36,403 nt of DNA from the IMG/VR virus record IMGVR_UViG_3300009086_000844, positions 1-36,403 of that record; one strand, 5' to 3'. Each line of letters begins with the position of its first letter. Position 1 is the stretch's first letter. Below the pieces are notes generated by a model. The model was not told the origin of the DNA, made no database searches, and saw only the letters and a program-made list of their open reading frames with translations. The stretch is from a virus. Positions 29,735 through 36,403 of the stretch are shown piece after piece. The position numbers and the translations under genes were made by a program.

Positions 29735-32438
29735 AACTGAATAACTCATCAAATGTTGAGTTTGTGTCTGTGTTGGCTCTTAAGTCCCATTTAAGAACAC
29801 CTAAGAGATTACTAATCTTTTCATCAACAAGTGTTGACTCCATTAGATTATCGTCAAAGGGAAGATCCTTAAACCATTGTGGAAGTCTAAGTTGATCTGT
29901 AGGGTATGCAATACTTGTGTAGCCTAAAGGATTTTGCTTTAGTTTACATACGACAACTTTAAAGCCATCCATGATCTCCATTGAGTAATTGTCTCCATGA
30001 ACACGTTTAAGTGTATTCCAGTTCATTGCCGCTCTCACATGACCAGGCATGTTTGCTCGACCAGTCTTAGATTTCTTTTCAAGCATTGTATAAGAAGTCA
30101 GTTTGTTGACTCCCTTAGGCGAACCTTTTGTCCAAGAATCCTGTTGACCTAATGTGATCTTAAACTCTTTGATCTTTTCAATGATATCTTCTCGTTCTTT
30201 ACCAGACAAAGCCATCTCTAATACTTCCATTAAGAATTCTTGTATATACTTAGGAGTATCTGCTCTTTTTAAGTCTAAGCCCATTGCTTTAACTTTCATT
30301 GCATTGTTAATATCAGTACGTTTGCCTTCGTTATCATAGATATTGATTGCATATCGTTTTTTAGTGATGAACAAACCTCTGTCGCCACAAACTTCTCTAC
30401 CACCTTTGATTATCTCGCCTTTACTGCGAGGACAATGAAATGCCTTCTCCATAAAGCCTGGGAATGATTCATTACATTGATCAGACATACTCTCGTATAA
30501 GTCAATGAACATCTGTTTCTTTTCATCAATAGACATGTCTTTGGGAAGTTCATCTTTTAGCATAGGCCAAGCAGAGAAATAACATGAGTCAGTATCACCA
30601 TAGACCATTGAGTCTCCTACGTGATCATACACGCCAGTCATTATTTCATTGACATATGCAGACATGTGTTTAGTAACACTACGTCCAGTCAATGTTACAG
30701 ACTGTCCTATACGTTTGTCATAGAATCGACAATGCTCATTCAAAAGTGCGCCATATGCTGAGTTCAATAGAATCTTACGAACTAACTGTCGTTTGTCCCA
30801 ATACTCAATGTCTTCTTTTGTTTTAGACTCTCTGAGTTTAGCCTGCATAATCTTACGATCAGAATACCATTTAGACAACAGTCCAGGAATCACACCCTCA
30901 ACATCTGATCTAAAGATTGTACCATTCGCACTAAGAATATATGGATTATTAGAATCATAAATCATCTTCCATATCTGTGCCGCACTCATGTCATCCGAAC
31001 GCCCATCTTCATAATCAATCGTTAGCATTGTGCCACGTTCCTGATTTTGAATAGCAGTATACTCTAATGAACTAAACAGACCCTCCCATAGTATGGGACC
31101 TTCTACTGATGCATCACCTTTCTTGTAACGAGATTTCTTTTTAGCAAGTTCAAGTCCTCTTTCATCCATGTACTGACTAGTAAGAGCCTGTCTTACTTGA
31201 CCGACAATAGTCTCTGGCGCCATGTTCAATGCTCGTATCACTGAAGGATACAGCGAGTTGATATCAATAGAGCCTATCCAGTCATGCAATCCTTTCTTGG
31301 GATTCATAACATATGCTCCTGCCGCCTGACCTTGTGAACCTTCGTCTCTATTACGTTTTTTGTCTGGAACAACAAACCCTCGTTCATGTGCTTCGTTCAT
31401 AATAGCCATTTCGATCATAGCCACAGAACCCATAACAGTTGGAAGTAGTACAGTATTTTCATGTGCCATCTGATTAGCAAGTTCCATGAACTGTAACTTA
31501 TCATCTAGTTTTTTGAGTAGTAGAGTATCCTGTCTGTTATACTCAATGAACTTCTTAAAGTCTTTGTTGTATAACTGATCAAGTGACCCTTCGTACTCAG
31601 TCTTCTTTTCACCTACTTCTAACTCACCAATCGCATCTAGTTTATAACTATGACGAGATTCGTAGTTGTACTTTTTGTAGAGTGCTAGATAATCTAAATG
31701 AATACGACCTACTAAGTCGAATGTTTCTTCTTCTTTACCAAATCGTTCGTATGTTCTCTTCTTAGGAAACTGACCTAATAGACAAAACTTACGAGTGTCA
31801 TCTTTCGACATCACACGTGTAACACGATTGACCATGTAAGGAATATCATAACCTTCTGAGTTCCAACCAGACATTACATCTGCATCTTCGATCAAAGTAA
31901 AGAATACATCAAACAACTCTTTCTCTGTCCTAAACAACATTGTGTCAGGGAAGTCTTTGATAGCCTCCTGTGCAGTCTCATATGTCATATGAGAGGGAGG
32001 AACAGCCAAGCATATCAGTTGATCAAGCCAGTCTAAATATAAACTGACAGCAGTAACTGGATTGAAAGGATCACTCGGAGGAGAGAATCCTTTTGCAGGA
32101 TCAAAGTCTACTTCAATATCGAAGAAACATGTATGCAGTTTAGGAGCATCTATCTTTAGATAGTTTTCACTAAGACAACGAAAGACAGGATTGATATCGC
32201 TTTCAAATAATTTCTTACCTGAATGCATTCGTTTTTCCCTCTCAAACTCTGACTTCTTTAGAGTAGAGAAACGACTGACCCTATCATTATAGATACTATG
32301 CGATTTACCTTTGTTATCCTCAAAGTACATAATGTAATTTGTAGGATACTCTTTGAACTCACGTTCGCCAGTTGGTGTTCGCTCTATAACATGAATCTTG
32401 TCATTGCTTTTGTCGTGTACTGCATCAACGTATGACAT
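29727..32438 (-). CDS. Family B DNA polymerase (T4 gp43-like)
   Basis: The phage replicative polymerase with proofreading. Exonuclease motifs: FFDIEVDF (Asp107, Glu109), SGWNSEGYDIP (190-200) and YNRQDTLLL (300-308). Polymerase motifs: IDINSLYPS (motif A, Asp392), KILLNSAYGAL (motif B, about 555-565) and YGDTDSCYF (motif C, about 613-621). All catalytic residues are intact, and the length, 903 aa, matches T4 gp43 (898 aa). It is coupled by TAATG to the DsbA-like gene upstream and followed by the clamp. Confidence 0.97.
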   Translation of the reverse strand: MSYVDAVHDKSNDKIHVIERTPTGEREFKEYPTNYIMYFEDNKGKSHSIYNDRVSRFSTLKKSEFEREKRMHSGKKLFESDINPVFRCLSENYLKIDAPKLHTCFFDIEVDFDPAKGFSPPSDPFNPVTAVSLYLDWLDQLICLAVPPSHMTYETAQEAIKDFPDTMLFRTEKELFDVFFTLIEDADVMSGWNSEGYDIPYMVNRVTRVMSKDDTRKFCLLGQFPKKRTYERFGKEEETFDLVGRIHLDYLALYKKYNYESRHSYKLDAIGELEVGEKKTEYEGSLDQLYNKDFKKFIEYNRQDTLLLKKLDDKLQFMELANQMAHENTVLLPTVMGSVAMIEMAIMNEAHERGFVVPDKKRNRDEGSQGQAAGAYVMNPKKGLHDWIGSIDINSLYPSVIRALNMAPETIVGQVRQALTSQYMDERGLELAKKKSRYKKGDASVEGPILWEGLFSSLEYTAIQNQERGTMLTIDYEDGRSDDMSAAQIWKMIYDSNNPYILSANGTIFRSDVEGVIPGLLSKWYSDRKIMQAKLRESKTKEDIEYWDKRQLVRKILLNSAYGALLNEHCRFYDKRIGQSVTLTGRSVTKHMSAYVNEIMTGVYDHVGDSMVYGDTDSCYFSAWPMLKDELPKDMSIDEKKQMFIDLYESMSDQCNESFPGFMEKAFHCPRSKGEIIKGGREVCGDRGLFITKKRYAINIYDNEGKRTDINNAMKVKAMGLDLKRADTPKYIQEFLMEVLEMALSGKEREDIIEKIKEFKITLGQQDSWTKGSPKGVNKLTSYTMLEKKSKTGRANMPGHVRAAMNWNTLKRVHGDNYSMEIMDGFKVVVCKLKQNPLGYTSIAYPTDQLRLPQWFKDLPFDDNLMESTLVDEKISNLLGVLKWDLRANTDTNSTFDELFSFG

Positions 32439-32701
32439 TAAATAGTTCTACCAACTGTCTCCAAGATGTCGTTTAGTTGTTCGTGGTCAGCATTTGTATC
32501 AGTTAGTTTGCTTTTGTATGCTACTCTGATTGCTTTTTTAAGAATTGAAGGTTTGATCTCAAGTTCTTCTGCGATTGCTTTCACAGTATCACTTAGACCA
32601 CCGTTAAGTGTTTCTACTTCTTGCATTACTGCCATACCTTCATTGACAAGTTGCTTTAATTTATTAACCTGCTCTGGGTTAAAGTATTTTGCTCCGGACA
32701 T
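32438..32701 (-). CDS. Possible DsbA-like double-stranded DNA-binding protein, 87 aa
   Basis: A helical protein with VKAIAEELEIKPSILKKAIRVAYKSK, given here as the core DNA-binding-like region, resembling T4 DsbA, an 89-aa late-promoter DNA-binding protein. The start is the ATG at 32701 (MSGAKYFNP) with AGGAG spaced correctly; a GTG two codons earlier is less suitable. A sigma70-type promoter lies upstream. The DsbA assignment is tentative. Confidence 0.6.
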   Translation of the reverse strand: MSGAKYFNPEQVNKLKQLVNEGMAVMQEVETLNGGLSDTVKAIAEELEIKPSILKKAIRVAYKSKLTDTNADHEQLNDILETVGRTI

Positions 32702-32736
32702 AATCACTCCTATTAATTAATTTTGATTGTCTGCAT

Positions 32737-32765
32737 AGTATATAGTACTTACAGGCCGGAGTCAA
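32737..32765 (-). promoter_or_regulatory. Sigma70-type promoter TTGACT-17-TATACT
   Basis: TTGACT (32760-32765) and TATACT (32737-32742) on the minus strand are 17 bases apart, upstream of the DsbA-like and polymerase genes. The plus strand has a T-run (32768-32775) beside it without a convincing stem. Confidence 0.8.
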
Positions 32766-32782
32766 TCTTTTTTTTGGAGCGT

Positions 32783-33007
32783 TTACCCGTTTCTGCTATC
32801 GATATCTTTGCAGATATTTCTTGCTAGGTCGCCGCCAGTATTGACGAATAAGAACGGAAACACAGCATGAATAATGACTGCAAATCCGGTAAAAATCATA
32901 AGTACACCATAGGATAAGGCGTAGCATAAATGGGCAAAATAACTTTCGCCTAGGGAGTGAGGATGTTCAGTAAATTTACTGAAATATGTGTGGATTCTCT
33001 TTGCCAT
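32783..33007 (-). CDS. DUF6356-like small membrane protein
   Basis: FTEHPHSLGESYFAHLCYALSYG and a following hydrophobic stretch ending HAVFPFLFVNTGG match the DUF6356 pattern (TxHPxSVGESYxEH...HALxPFLF) found mainly in alphaproteobacteria and their phages; described here in outline. The start is the ATG at 33007 (MAKRIHTYF), overlapping the protease gene end; the longer reading would run deeper into it. One long hydrophobic helix region is seen. Function unknown. It hints at an alphaproteobacterial host. Confidence 0.78.
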   Translation of the reverse strand: MAKRIHTYFSKFTEHPHSLGESYFAHLCYALSYGVLMIFTGFAVIIHAVFPFLFVNTGGDLARNICKDIDSRNG

Positions 33008-33515
33008 AGATTTTAATATACTTTCCAGCAACCATATCAGCCGCCGCTTCAATTGGTGAGCCAGGATAACTATCGCCGGCTTTTATTAAATCCTTTTCAC
33101 CTTGTCTAATGTGGACCAATTCATGGAATACAGTTCGCATAATATCAATCAAGTTTCTGTTGCCATAGACCCAAATTTCATCAGAACCCATTTCATGTCT
33201 ACCTGTATGATGACCTTCTTGGGCTTCTTCAGTATCATAACTGATCACAATTTTAGGCATGTTTTCTATCTGTAGACGTTCGCCCATCCAATCAGCACCT
33301 TTCTGTGCTTCGTCTTCGATGTTTAAACCATCATCAAACATTTGATCAGATGCAGTTAGTTCTTGTCTTGCTTTGTGTGCTTGTTTAGATGCACTTTTGG
33401 CATTGCGATAAATCTTGCCTTTCTCGTCTACATCATACTGGTCGCTTTTAATCTTAGGAAGTCTATTTTCTAAGTCTTTAAGCGGGGATTCATTGATAAA
33501 TTGTGAGGCTCTCAT
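32976..33515 (-). CDS. HELVH zinc metalloprotease-like protein; possible internal virion protein
   Basis: Residues 131-135 read HELVH, the zinc-binding HExxH motif, and IEAAADMVAG at 155-164 provides a likely third ligand (Glu156). The protein begins MRASQFINES, matching capsid-targeting leaders of T4 internal proteins, with a possible gp21-type cleavage after INE. The start is the ATG at 33515; the longer frame runs through non-coding sequence. A late motif sits 5 bases upstream with no ribosome binding site. Possible roles are processing within the capsid or acting on host proteins after injection. Confidence 0.78.
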   Translation of the reverse strand: MRASQFINESPLKDLENRLPKIKSDQYDVDEKGKIYRNAKSASKQAHKARQELTASDQMFDDGLNIEDEAQKGADWMGERLQIENMPKIVISYDTEEAQEGHHTGRHEMGSDEIWVYGNRNLIDIMRTVFHELVHIRQGEKDLIKAGDSYPGSPIEAAADMVAGKYIKIYGKENPHIFQ

Positions 33516-33520
33516 AGTAT

Positions 33521-33528
33521 TATTTATC
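33521..33528 (-). promoter_or_regulatory. Late promoter GATAAATA (leaderless spacing)
   Basis: The exact octamer lies only 5 bases (ATACT) before the protease ATG at 33515, so the predicted transcript begins at or beside the start codon. Confidence 0.6.
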
Positions 33529-33555
33529 AAAAAATGCTTTTGGGAAATGTTTTGC

Positions 33556-33584
33556 TTGACATTTGCCGCATTAAATATTATGAT
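33556..33584 (+). promoter_or_regulatory. Sigma70-type promoter TTGACA-17-TATGAT (plus strand)
   Basis: TTGACA (33556-33561) and TATGAT (33579-33584) on the plus strand are 17 bases apart. It is divergent from the protease promoter and serves the gene pair at 33613-34622. AAATG/CATTT arms flank the -35 box. Confidence 0.8.
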
Positions 33585-33612
33585 AAACAGTAACAAATTT
33601 AATGGGAACAAC

Positions 33613-33834
33613 ATGATACTACCACATAGTGAAAAAGCAGAACACATAATATGGGAACTTGAATACGAGATGAAGAATCCTCGTAACGATGGTTGGACTG
33701 GCAGAGACATGAAACGTAGACTGTGGGATATCAAAATGAAAGTAGATAAAGCATTAAAAGATGCTCCTACATATGTTGATGAACCTGAATACGAAGACCT
33801 CTACCTAATCGAAAAACTGAAGGACACAGTATGA
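33613..33834 (+). CDS. Small helical protein, 73 aa
   Basis: The start is the ATG at 33613 (MILPHSEKA), about 22 bases after the predicted transcription start with GGGAA nearby; the longer upstream reading would begin before the promoter. The protein is helical and charged (EHIIWELEYEMKN; MKRRLWDIKMKVDKAL). Its TGA overlaps the start of the UDP-glucose dehydrogenase (ATGA). Function unknown. Confidence 0.72.
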   Translation: MILPHSEKAEHIIWELEYEMKNPRNDGWTGRDMKRRLWDIKMKVDKALKDAPTYVDEPEYEDLYLIEKLKDTV

Positions 33835-34622
33835 AGTTAGGCATCATTGGATCAGGATTTGTTGGTTCAGCAGTAGCAAATGGTTTTAGTGTAGACACTG
33901 AGCAAGTGATAGTTGATCCAAAGTTTACTGACAATACACTTGAAGACTTAGAAGATACTGAGATTGCATTTGTATGCGTTCCTACTCCACAGCAAGATAC
34001 ACACTTAGATGTAGACACATCTATTGCACGTGGCGTACTAACAGAATTAAATAAGTTAGAGTACAAAGGTGTCGTAGTTGTCAAATCCACTATCACTCCG
34101 CATCACCTAAAGCAGTTTAAGACACTTTACAGCAACTTACGACTAGTATACAACCCTGAGTTCTTAACTGAAGCAAATAGCAAACAAGAATTTATCAACC
34201 CACATATGCAAATACTAGGTGGAGATTTACAAGACTGTATTGAAGTAGAACAAGCATACATCAATCATAGCAAAGTTAAAATTGTGCCTACGTTTAAGAC
34301 AGACTTGACATCAGCAAGTCTAATCAAATATACAATCAACAGTTGGTTAGCAACTAAAGTAACATTCTTTAATGAGTTATTTCATTTGCATCAATCAAGT
34401 CATGCCGAAACATCATGGGAACAGTTTACAGATATGTTAAAACGTGATCCAAGAGTAGGCAATACTCACATGCAAGTGCCTGGACCCGATGGCGAGTTTG
34501 GCTTTGGTGGACATTGTTTGCCTAAGGACACAAAGGCATTGCTTTACTATTCTAAACTAGAGGGTGCGCCACTAGACTTACTAGACGAAGTAGTTAAAAG
34601 TAATAGTGGTATTCGCAATTAA
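33831..34622 (+). CDS. UDP-glucose/GDP-mannose dehydrogenase-like, short form
   Basis: The enzyme oxidises a nucleotide sugar to its uronic acid. GIIGSGFVGSAVA (Rossmann NAD site), VCVPTP, VVVKSTITP, YNPEFLTE, LIKYTINSWLATKVTFFNEL and GFGGHCLPKDTKAL with the catalytic Cys229 are all present. At 263 aa it lacks the C-terminal UDP-binding domain of the roughly 430-aa cellular enzymes, so activity or specificity may differ. It ends convergently, overlapping the stop of the next minus-strand gene by 4 bases. Confidence 0.9.
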   Translation: MKLGIIGSGFVGSAVANGFSVDTEQVIVDPKFTDNTLEDLEDTEIAFVCVPTPQQDTHLDVDTSIARGVLTELNKLEYKGVVVVKSTITPHHLKQFKTLYSNLRLVYNPEFLTEANSKQEFINPHMQILGGDLQDCIEVEQAYINHSKVKIVPTFKTDLTSASLIKYTINSWLATKVTFFNELFHLHQSSHAETSWEQFTDMLKRDPRVGNTHMQVPGPDGEFGFGGHCLPKDTKALLYYSKLEGAPLDLLDEVVKSNSGIRN

Positions 34623-35287
34623 GCAGAGTTTGCTCTTAATTTCTTAATAAAATCAATCGATTTTTGAGTACGAACACCTGTTACTTGTAAAGTAACTCGT
34701 GGGTGATGCCCTGCATTTGCTGTACAGTGAGGAACGTCTTGCCACTTGAATGTAGTAACATCTCCTGCTTTCCAATGAGCAAAGTTATAGTTTCCGTACC
34801 CCCAGAACTGTCCAGGTTGCCAATCTGTTAGTTGAATCATATATCTTTCTACAGTGCTTGGGTCTTCAGGGTTCCATTTCTCTAACTTGTCCATGTGTAA
34901 GTTCCATACTTGACCAGGATGCTGTACATGAACTCTAGTCATCATGTCATCTAAGCCAAATGCATCTGCAATCATTAGTAGGTTTTGAGGGACTTCCCAA
35001 TTAAGATTGCTAACAACATAATCAATGCCATAACCAGTCTTTTCTAAGTCATAGTCTTCTGTTTTAAACTCTTCTTCACCTCTAACTTTAGATTCTTTCT
35101 TGGGATTGCCTCTTGTACGCCAAGTTGCTTTATGCGATCCTTTAACAAGTTCATCAATATCTTTATCATTCCAGCCTATCTGTATAACACCTACTTGTTC
35201 TACAGTATCGTATTCGTTGTCAAAACAATCATTTTTAAAATGATAGTTGCTTCGTAATTTTAATGATTCCCAACTGCTTTGTGTCAT
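34619..35287 (-). CDS. 2OG-Fe(II) oxygenase / cupin-like protein, 222 aa
   Basis: The C-terminal half looks like a double-stranded beta-helix oxygenase: NLHMDKLEKWN with an HxD pair, WGYGNYNFAHWKAGDVTTF, and HCTANAGHHPRVTLQVTG with a distal His and an Arg, as in aspartyl/asparaginyl hydroxylases. The substrate is unknown. It is coupled by ATGA to the sulfotransferase gene upstream. Confidence 0.7.
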   Translation of the reverse strand: MTQSSWESLKLRSNYHFKNDCFDNEYDTVEQVGVIQIGWNDKDIDELVKGSHKATWRTRGNPKKESKVRGEEEFKTEDYDLEKTGYGIDYVVSNLNWEVPQNLLMIADAFGLDDMMTRVHVQHPGQVWNLHMDKLEKWNPEDPSTVERYMIQLTDWQPGQFWGYGNYNFAHWKAGDVTTFKWQDVPHCTANAGHHPRVTLQVTGVRTQKSIDFIKKLRANSA

Positions 35288-35904
35288 ATTACTTTTACTC
35301 TAATGTCTTTTGATGCATAATCTTGTTGATATGTATCGTTTGGTTTTTCAATATCTAATGCAACTGCTAATTCTGTGTTGCTTTTTGGAGTAACGCCGTC
35401 ATATCTTTCCCAAGCATCTAAGATATCTTTATTTTGACTGTCTACGATCTTACTCATTCTTTTCAAGTTCTTGTAGTATTTATGATATAGAGGGTATGTG
35501 ATGTCAAAATGTCCACACTTTACCCACCAACCTAAACATGCATCATTATCTCTGTGAACTAAAACAATAGGACAGTTAGGCCAGTTCTCTTTAAGAAAAT
35601 CTATATGATGTGCGAACACATGACTCTTAATAATACGCACACCTACGCCTACGAAAGGACTGTCAAACTCTGCTTCACAAACTTCTTTTGAATAGTTTGA
35701 TAGTTCGTCAAAGAAACCACCGAACTCCATACCTGGATCAAAATATGCACCCAAATGCATTAATTCTTTTTCTCCACTAGCATCATGCCAATATAATCTA
35801 TCTGTATTATAATCAGATGTATCAATGTCCCCACTGAAGTAAATGTTTTTACACACACTGCTCCACTTAGAACCTGGGGCACCTGCTACAAATATATATT
35901 TCAT
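35284..35904 (-). CDS. Sulfotransferase-like protein
   Basis: Sulfotransferases move sulfate from PAPS to sugars or other acceptors. The 5'-phosphosulfate loop AGAPGSKWSSV is at residues 7-17, IIKSHVFAHHI and IVLVHRDNDACLGWWVKCG match the 3'-phosphate region. The length, 206 aa, is short for the family but typical of phage forms. It is coupled to neighbours by ATGA on both sides. The acceptor is unknown; a surface glycan is a reasonable guess given the other sugar genes. Confidence 0.8.
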   Translation of the reverse strand: MKYIFVAGAPGSKWSSVCKNIYFSGDIDTSDYNTDRLYWHDASGEKELMHLGAYFDPGMEFGGFFDELSNYSKEVCEAEFDSPFVGVGVRIIKSHVFAHHIDFLKENWPNCPIVLVHRDNDACLGWWVKCGHFDITYPLYHKYYKNLKRMSKIVDSQNKDILDAWERYDGVTPKSNTELAVALDIEKPNDTYQQDYASKDIRVKVI

Positions 35905-36403
35905 ACGTTTCTCTCTTTTTTAGTTTTAATACCGTCTAACACTTCTTTGTCAAGCCAATATTCTTCTACATACTTGACATACTTGTGATTTGCATCTTCA
36001 TCAATGAACTTCATCATATCTGGATTGTCATGTGCAATTGGAAAGTCTAACACTTTGCTAATATACTTTAGATAATGACTCTTATGTAAGAAGAATGCTT
36101 CATGGTCTAAGAAATGCGTGTCATAGTCTAACAGATTGTTATAATAATAGTCAAGTGCTATAGGCATAGTGACTTCTTTTCTGACTCTGAGTTGTTGTGC
36201 TTCGTTGATGTTCTTGTCTCTAACAATGATACCGATAGTAACATCAATGCCTAGTCGAATACATTCATCTGCAAACTCTTTGATCTTGGGAACATAACGT
36301 ACACCGTCATACATGAACGGACAACTAACGTTTGCTACCCAATAGTCATATTCACTGAAGTCAAAGTCTTTTAGTTTCTCTGGATGCACCCAATACTCAG
36401 CAA
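35901..36403 (-). CDS. Partial hypothetical protein (5' end beyond window)
   Basis: The frame is open to the right edge: codons before the apparent GTG at 36389 read ...AEYW without a stop, so the true start lies outside the window. The visible 167 residues include YDYWVANVSCPFMYDGVRYV and IRLGIDVTIGIIVRD, given here in outline, an alpha/beta pattern. I do not recognise the family. The stop overlaps the sulfotransferase start (ATGA), suggesting a shared glycan-related role. Confidence 0.6.
   Translation of the reverse strand, partial: AEYWVHPEKLKDFDFSEYDYWVANVSCPFMYDGVRYVPKIKEFADECIRLGIDVTIGIIVRDKNINEAQQLRVRKEVTMPIALDYYYNNLLDYDTHFLDHEAFFLHKSHYLKYISKVLDFPIAHDNPDMMKFIDEDANHKYVKYVEEYWLDKEVLDGIKTKKERNV

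Noticed and set aside
35474-35484. TATTTATG resembling a late promoter
   Set aside because: It is inside the sulfotransferase coding region, lacks the leading G/T consensus and has no start codon nearby.
1-36403. tRNA genes, CRISPR arrays, insertion sequences, integrase or attachment sites
   Set aside because: No cloverleaf-like sequences, spaced direct repeats, transposase motifs or integrase signatures were seen, and gaps between genes are too short to hold most of them.

Overview
This window looks like part of a T4-like (myovirus-type) phage genome, probably marine. It is AT-rich and densely packed, and nearly all genes are on the minus strand and joined by ATGA, TAATG or GTGA stop/start overlaps. 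The replication genes are of T4 type: family B DNA polymerase, a gp45-like sliding clamp, ATP-dependent DNA ligase, RNase H-like 5'-3' exonuclease and a possible DsbA-like protein. Late promoters read GATAAATA or TATAAATA. The host is probably a proteobacterium, because IscU, YggX and a DUF6356-type protein are all proteobacterial families; the exact host cannot be told from the window.

Layout. 1-8.4 kb: a partial membrane/coiled-coil protein, small conserved phage proteins, DNA ligase and the exonuclease. 8.4-10.3 kb: a YggX-like iron protein and a UvdE repair endonuclease. 10.3-13.4 kb: a plus-strand late island with a GP88-domain protein and a class 3 lipase carrying an inserted domain. 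13.4-18.6 kb: GalE-like epimerase, IscU, QueE, a purine phosphoribosyltransferase, QueD and several tiny membrane proteins. 18.6-25.3 kb: cytidylyltransferase-like protein, two 2OG-oxygenase-like proteins, FolE, an SGNH-like protein, GMP reductase, a glycosyltransferase and a nucleotidyltransferase-cupin fusion. 25.3-28.9 kb: a PTPS-like protein, a DpdA-type transglycosylase and a second SGNH-like protein. 28.9-33.5 kb: clamp, polymerase, DsbA-like protein, DUF6356 protein and an HELVH metalloprotease. 33.6-36.4 kb: a short divergent plus-strand pair including a UDP-glucose dehydrogenase, then a 2OG-oxygenase-like protein, a sulfotransferase and a truncated unknown protein.

The main story is a 7-deazaguanine DNA-modification pathway spread over about 13 kb. 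FolE makes dihydroneopterin triphosphate, QueD makes carboxytetrahydropterin, QueE (an Fe-S radical SAM enzyme) makes 7-carboxy-7-deazaguanine (CDG), and the TGT-fold DpdA would exchange guanine in DNA for the modified base. No QueC is visible, so CDG itself may be the inserted base unless host or out-of-window enzymes extend it. The same region carries IscU and YggX, which could support the Fe-S cluster of QueE, and a purine phosphoribosyltransferase plus GMP reductase, which could recycle the guanine released by DpdA.

Regulation is unusually legible. At least nine sites have a sigma70-type promoter with an exact 17-base spacer. Late-type octamers precede several genes. In five places the -10 element lies so close to the start codon that the mRNA would be leaderless or nearly so. 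Several sigma70 promoters have their -35 box inside a hairpin that follows the upstream gene, forming compact terminator/promoter units.
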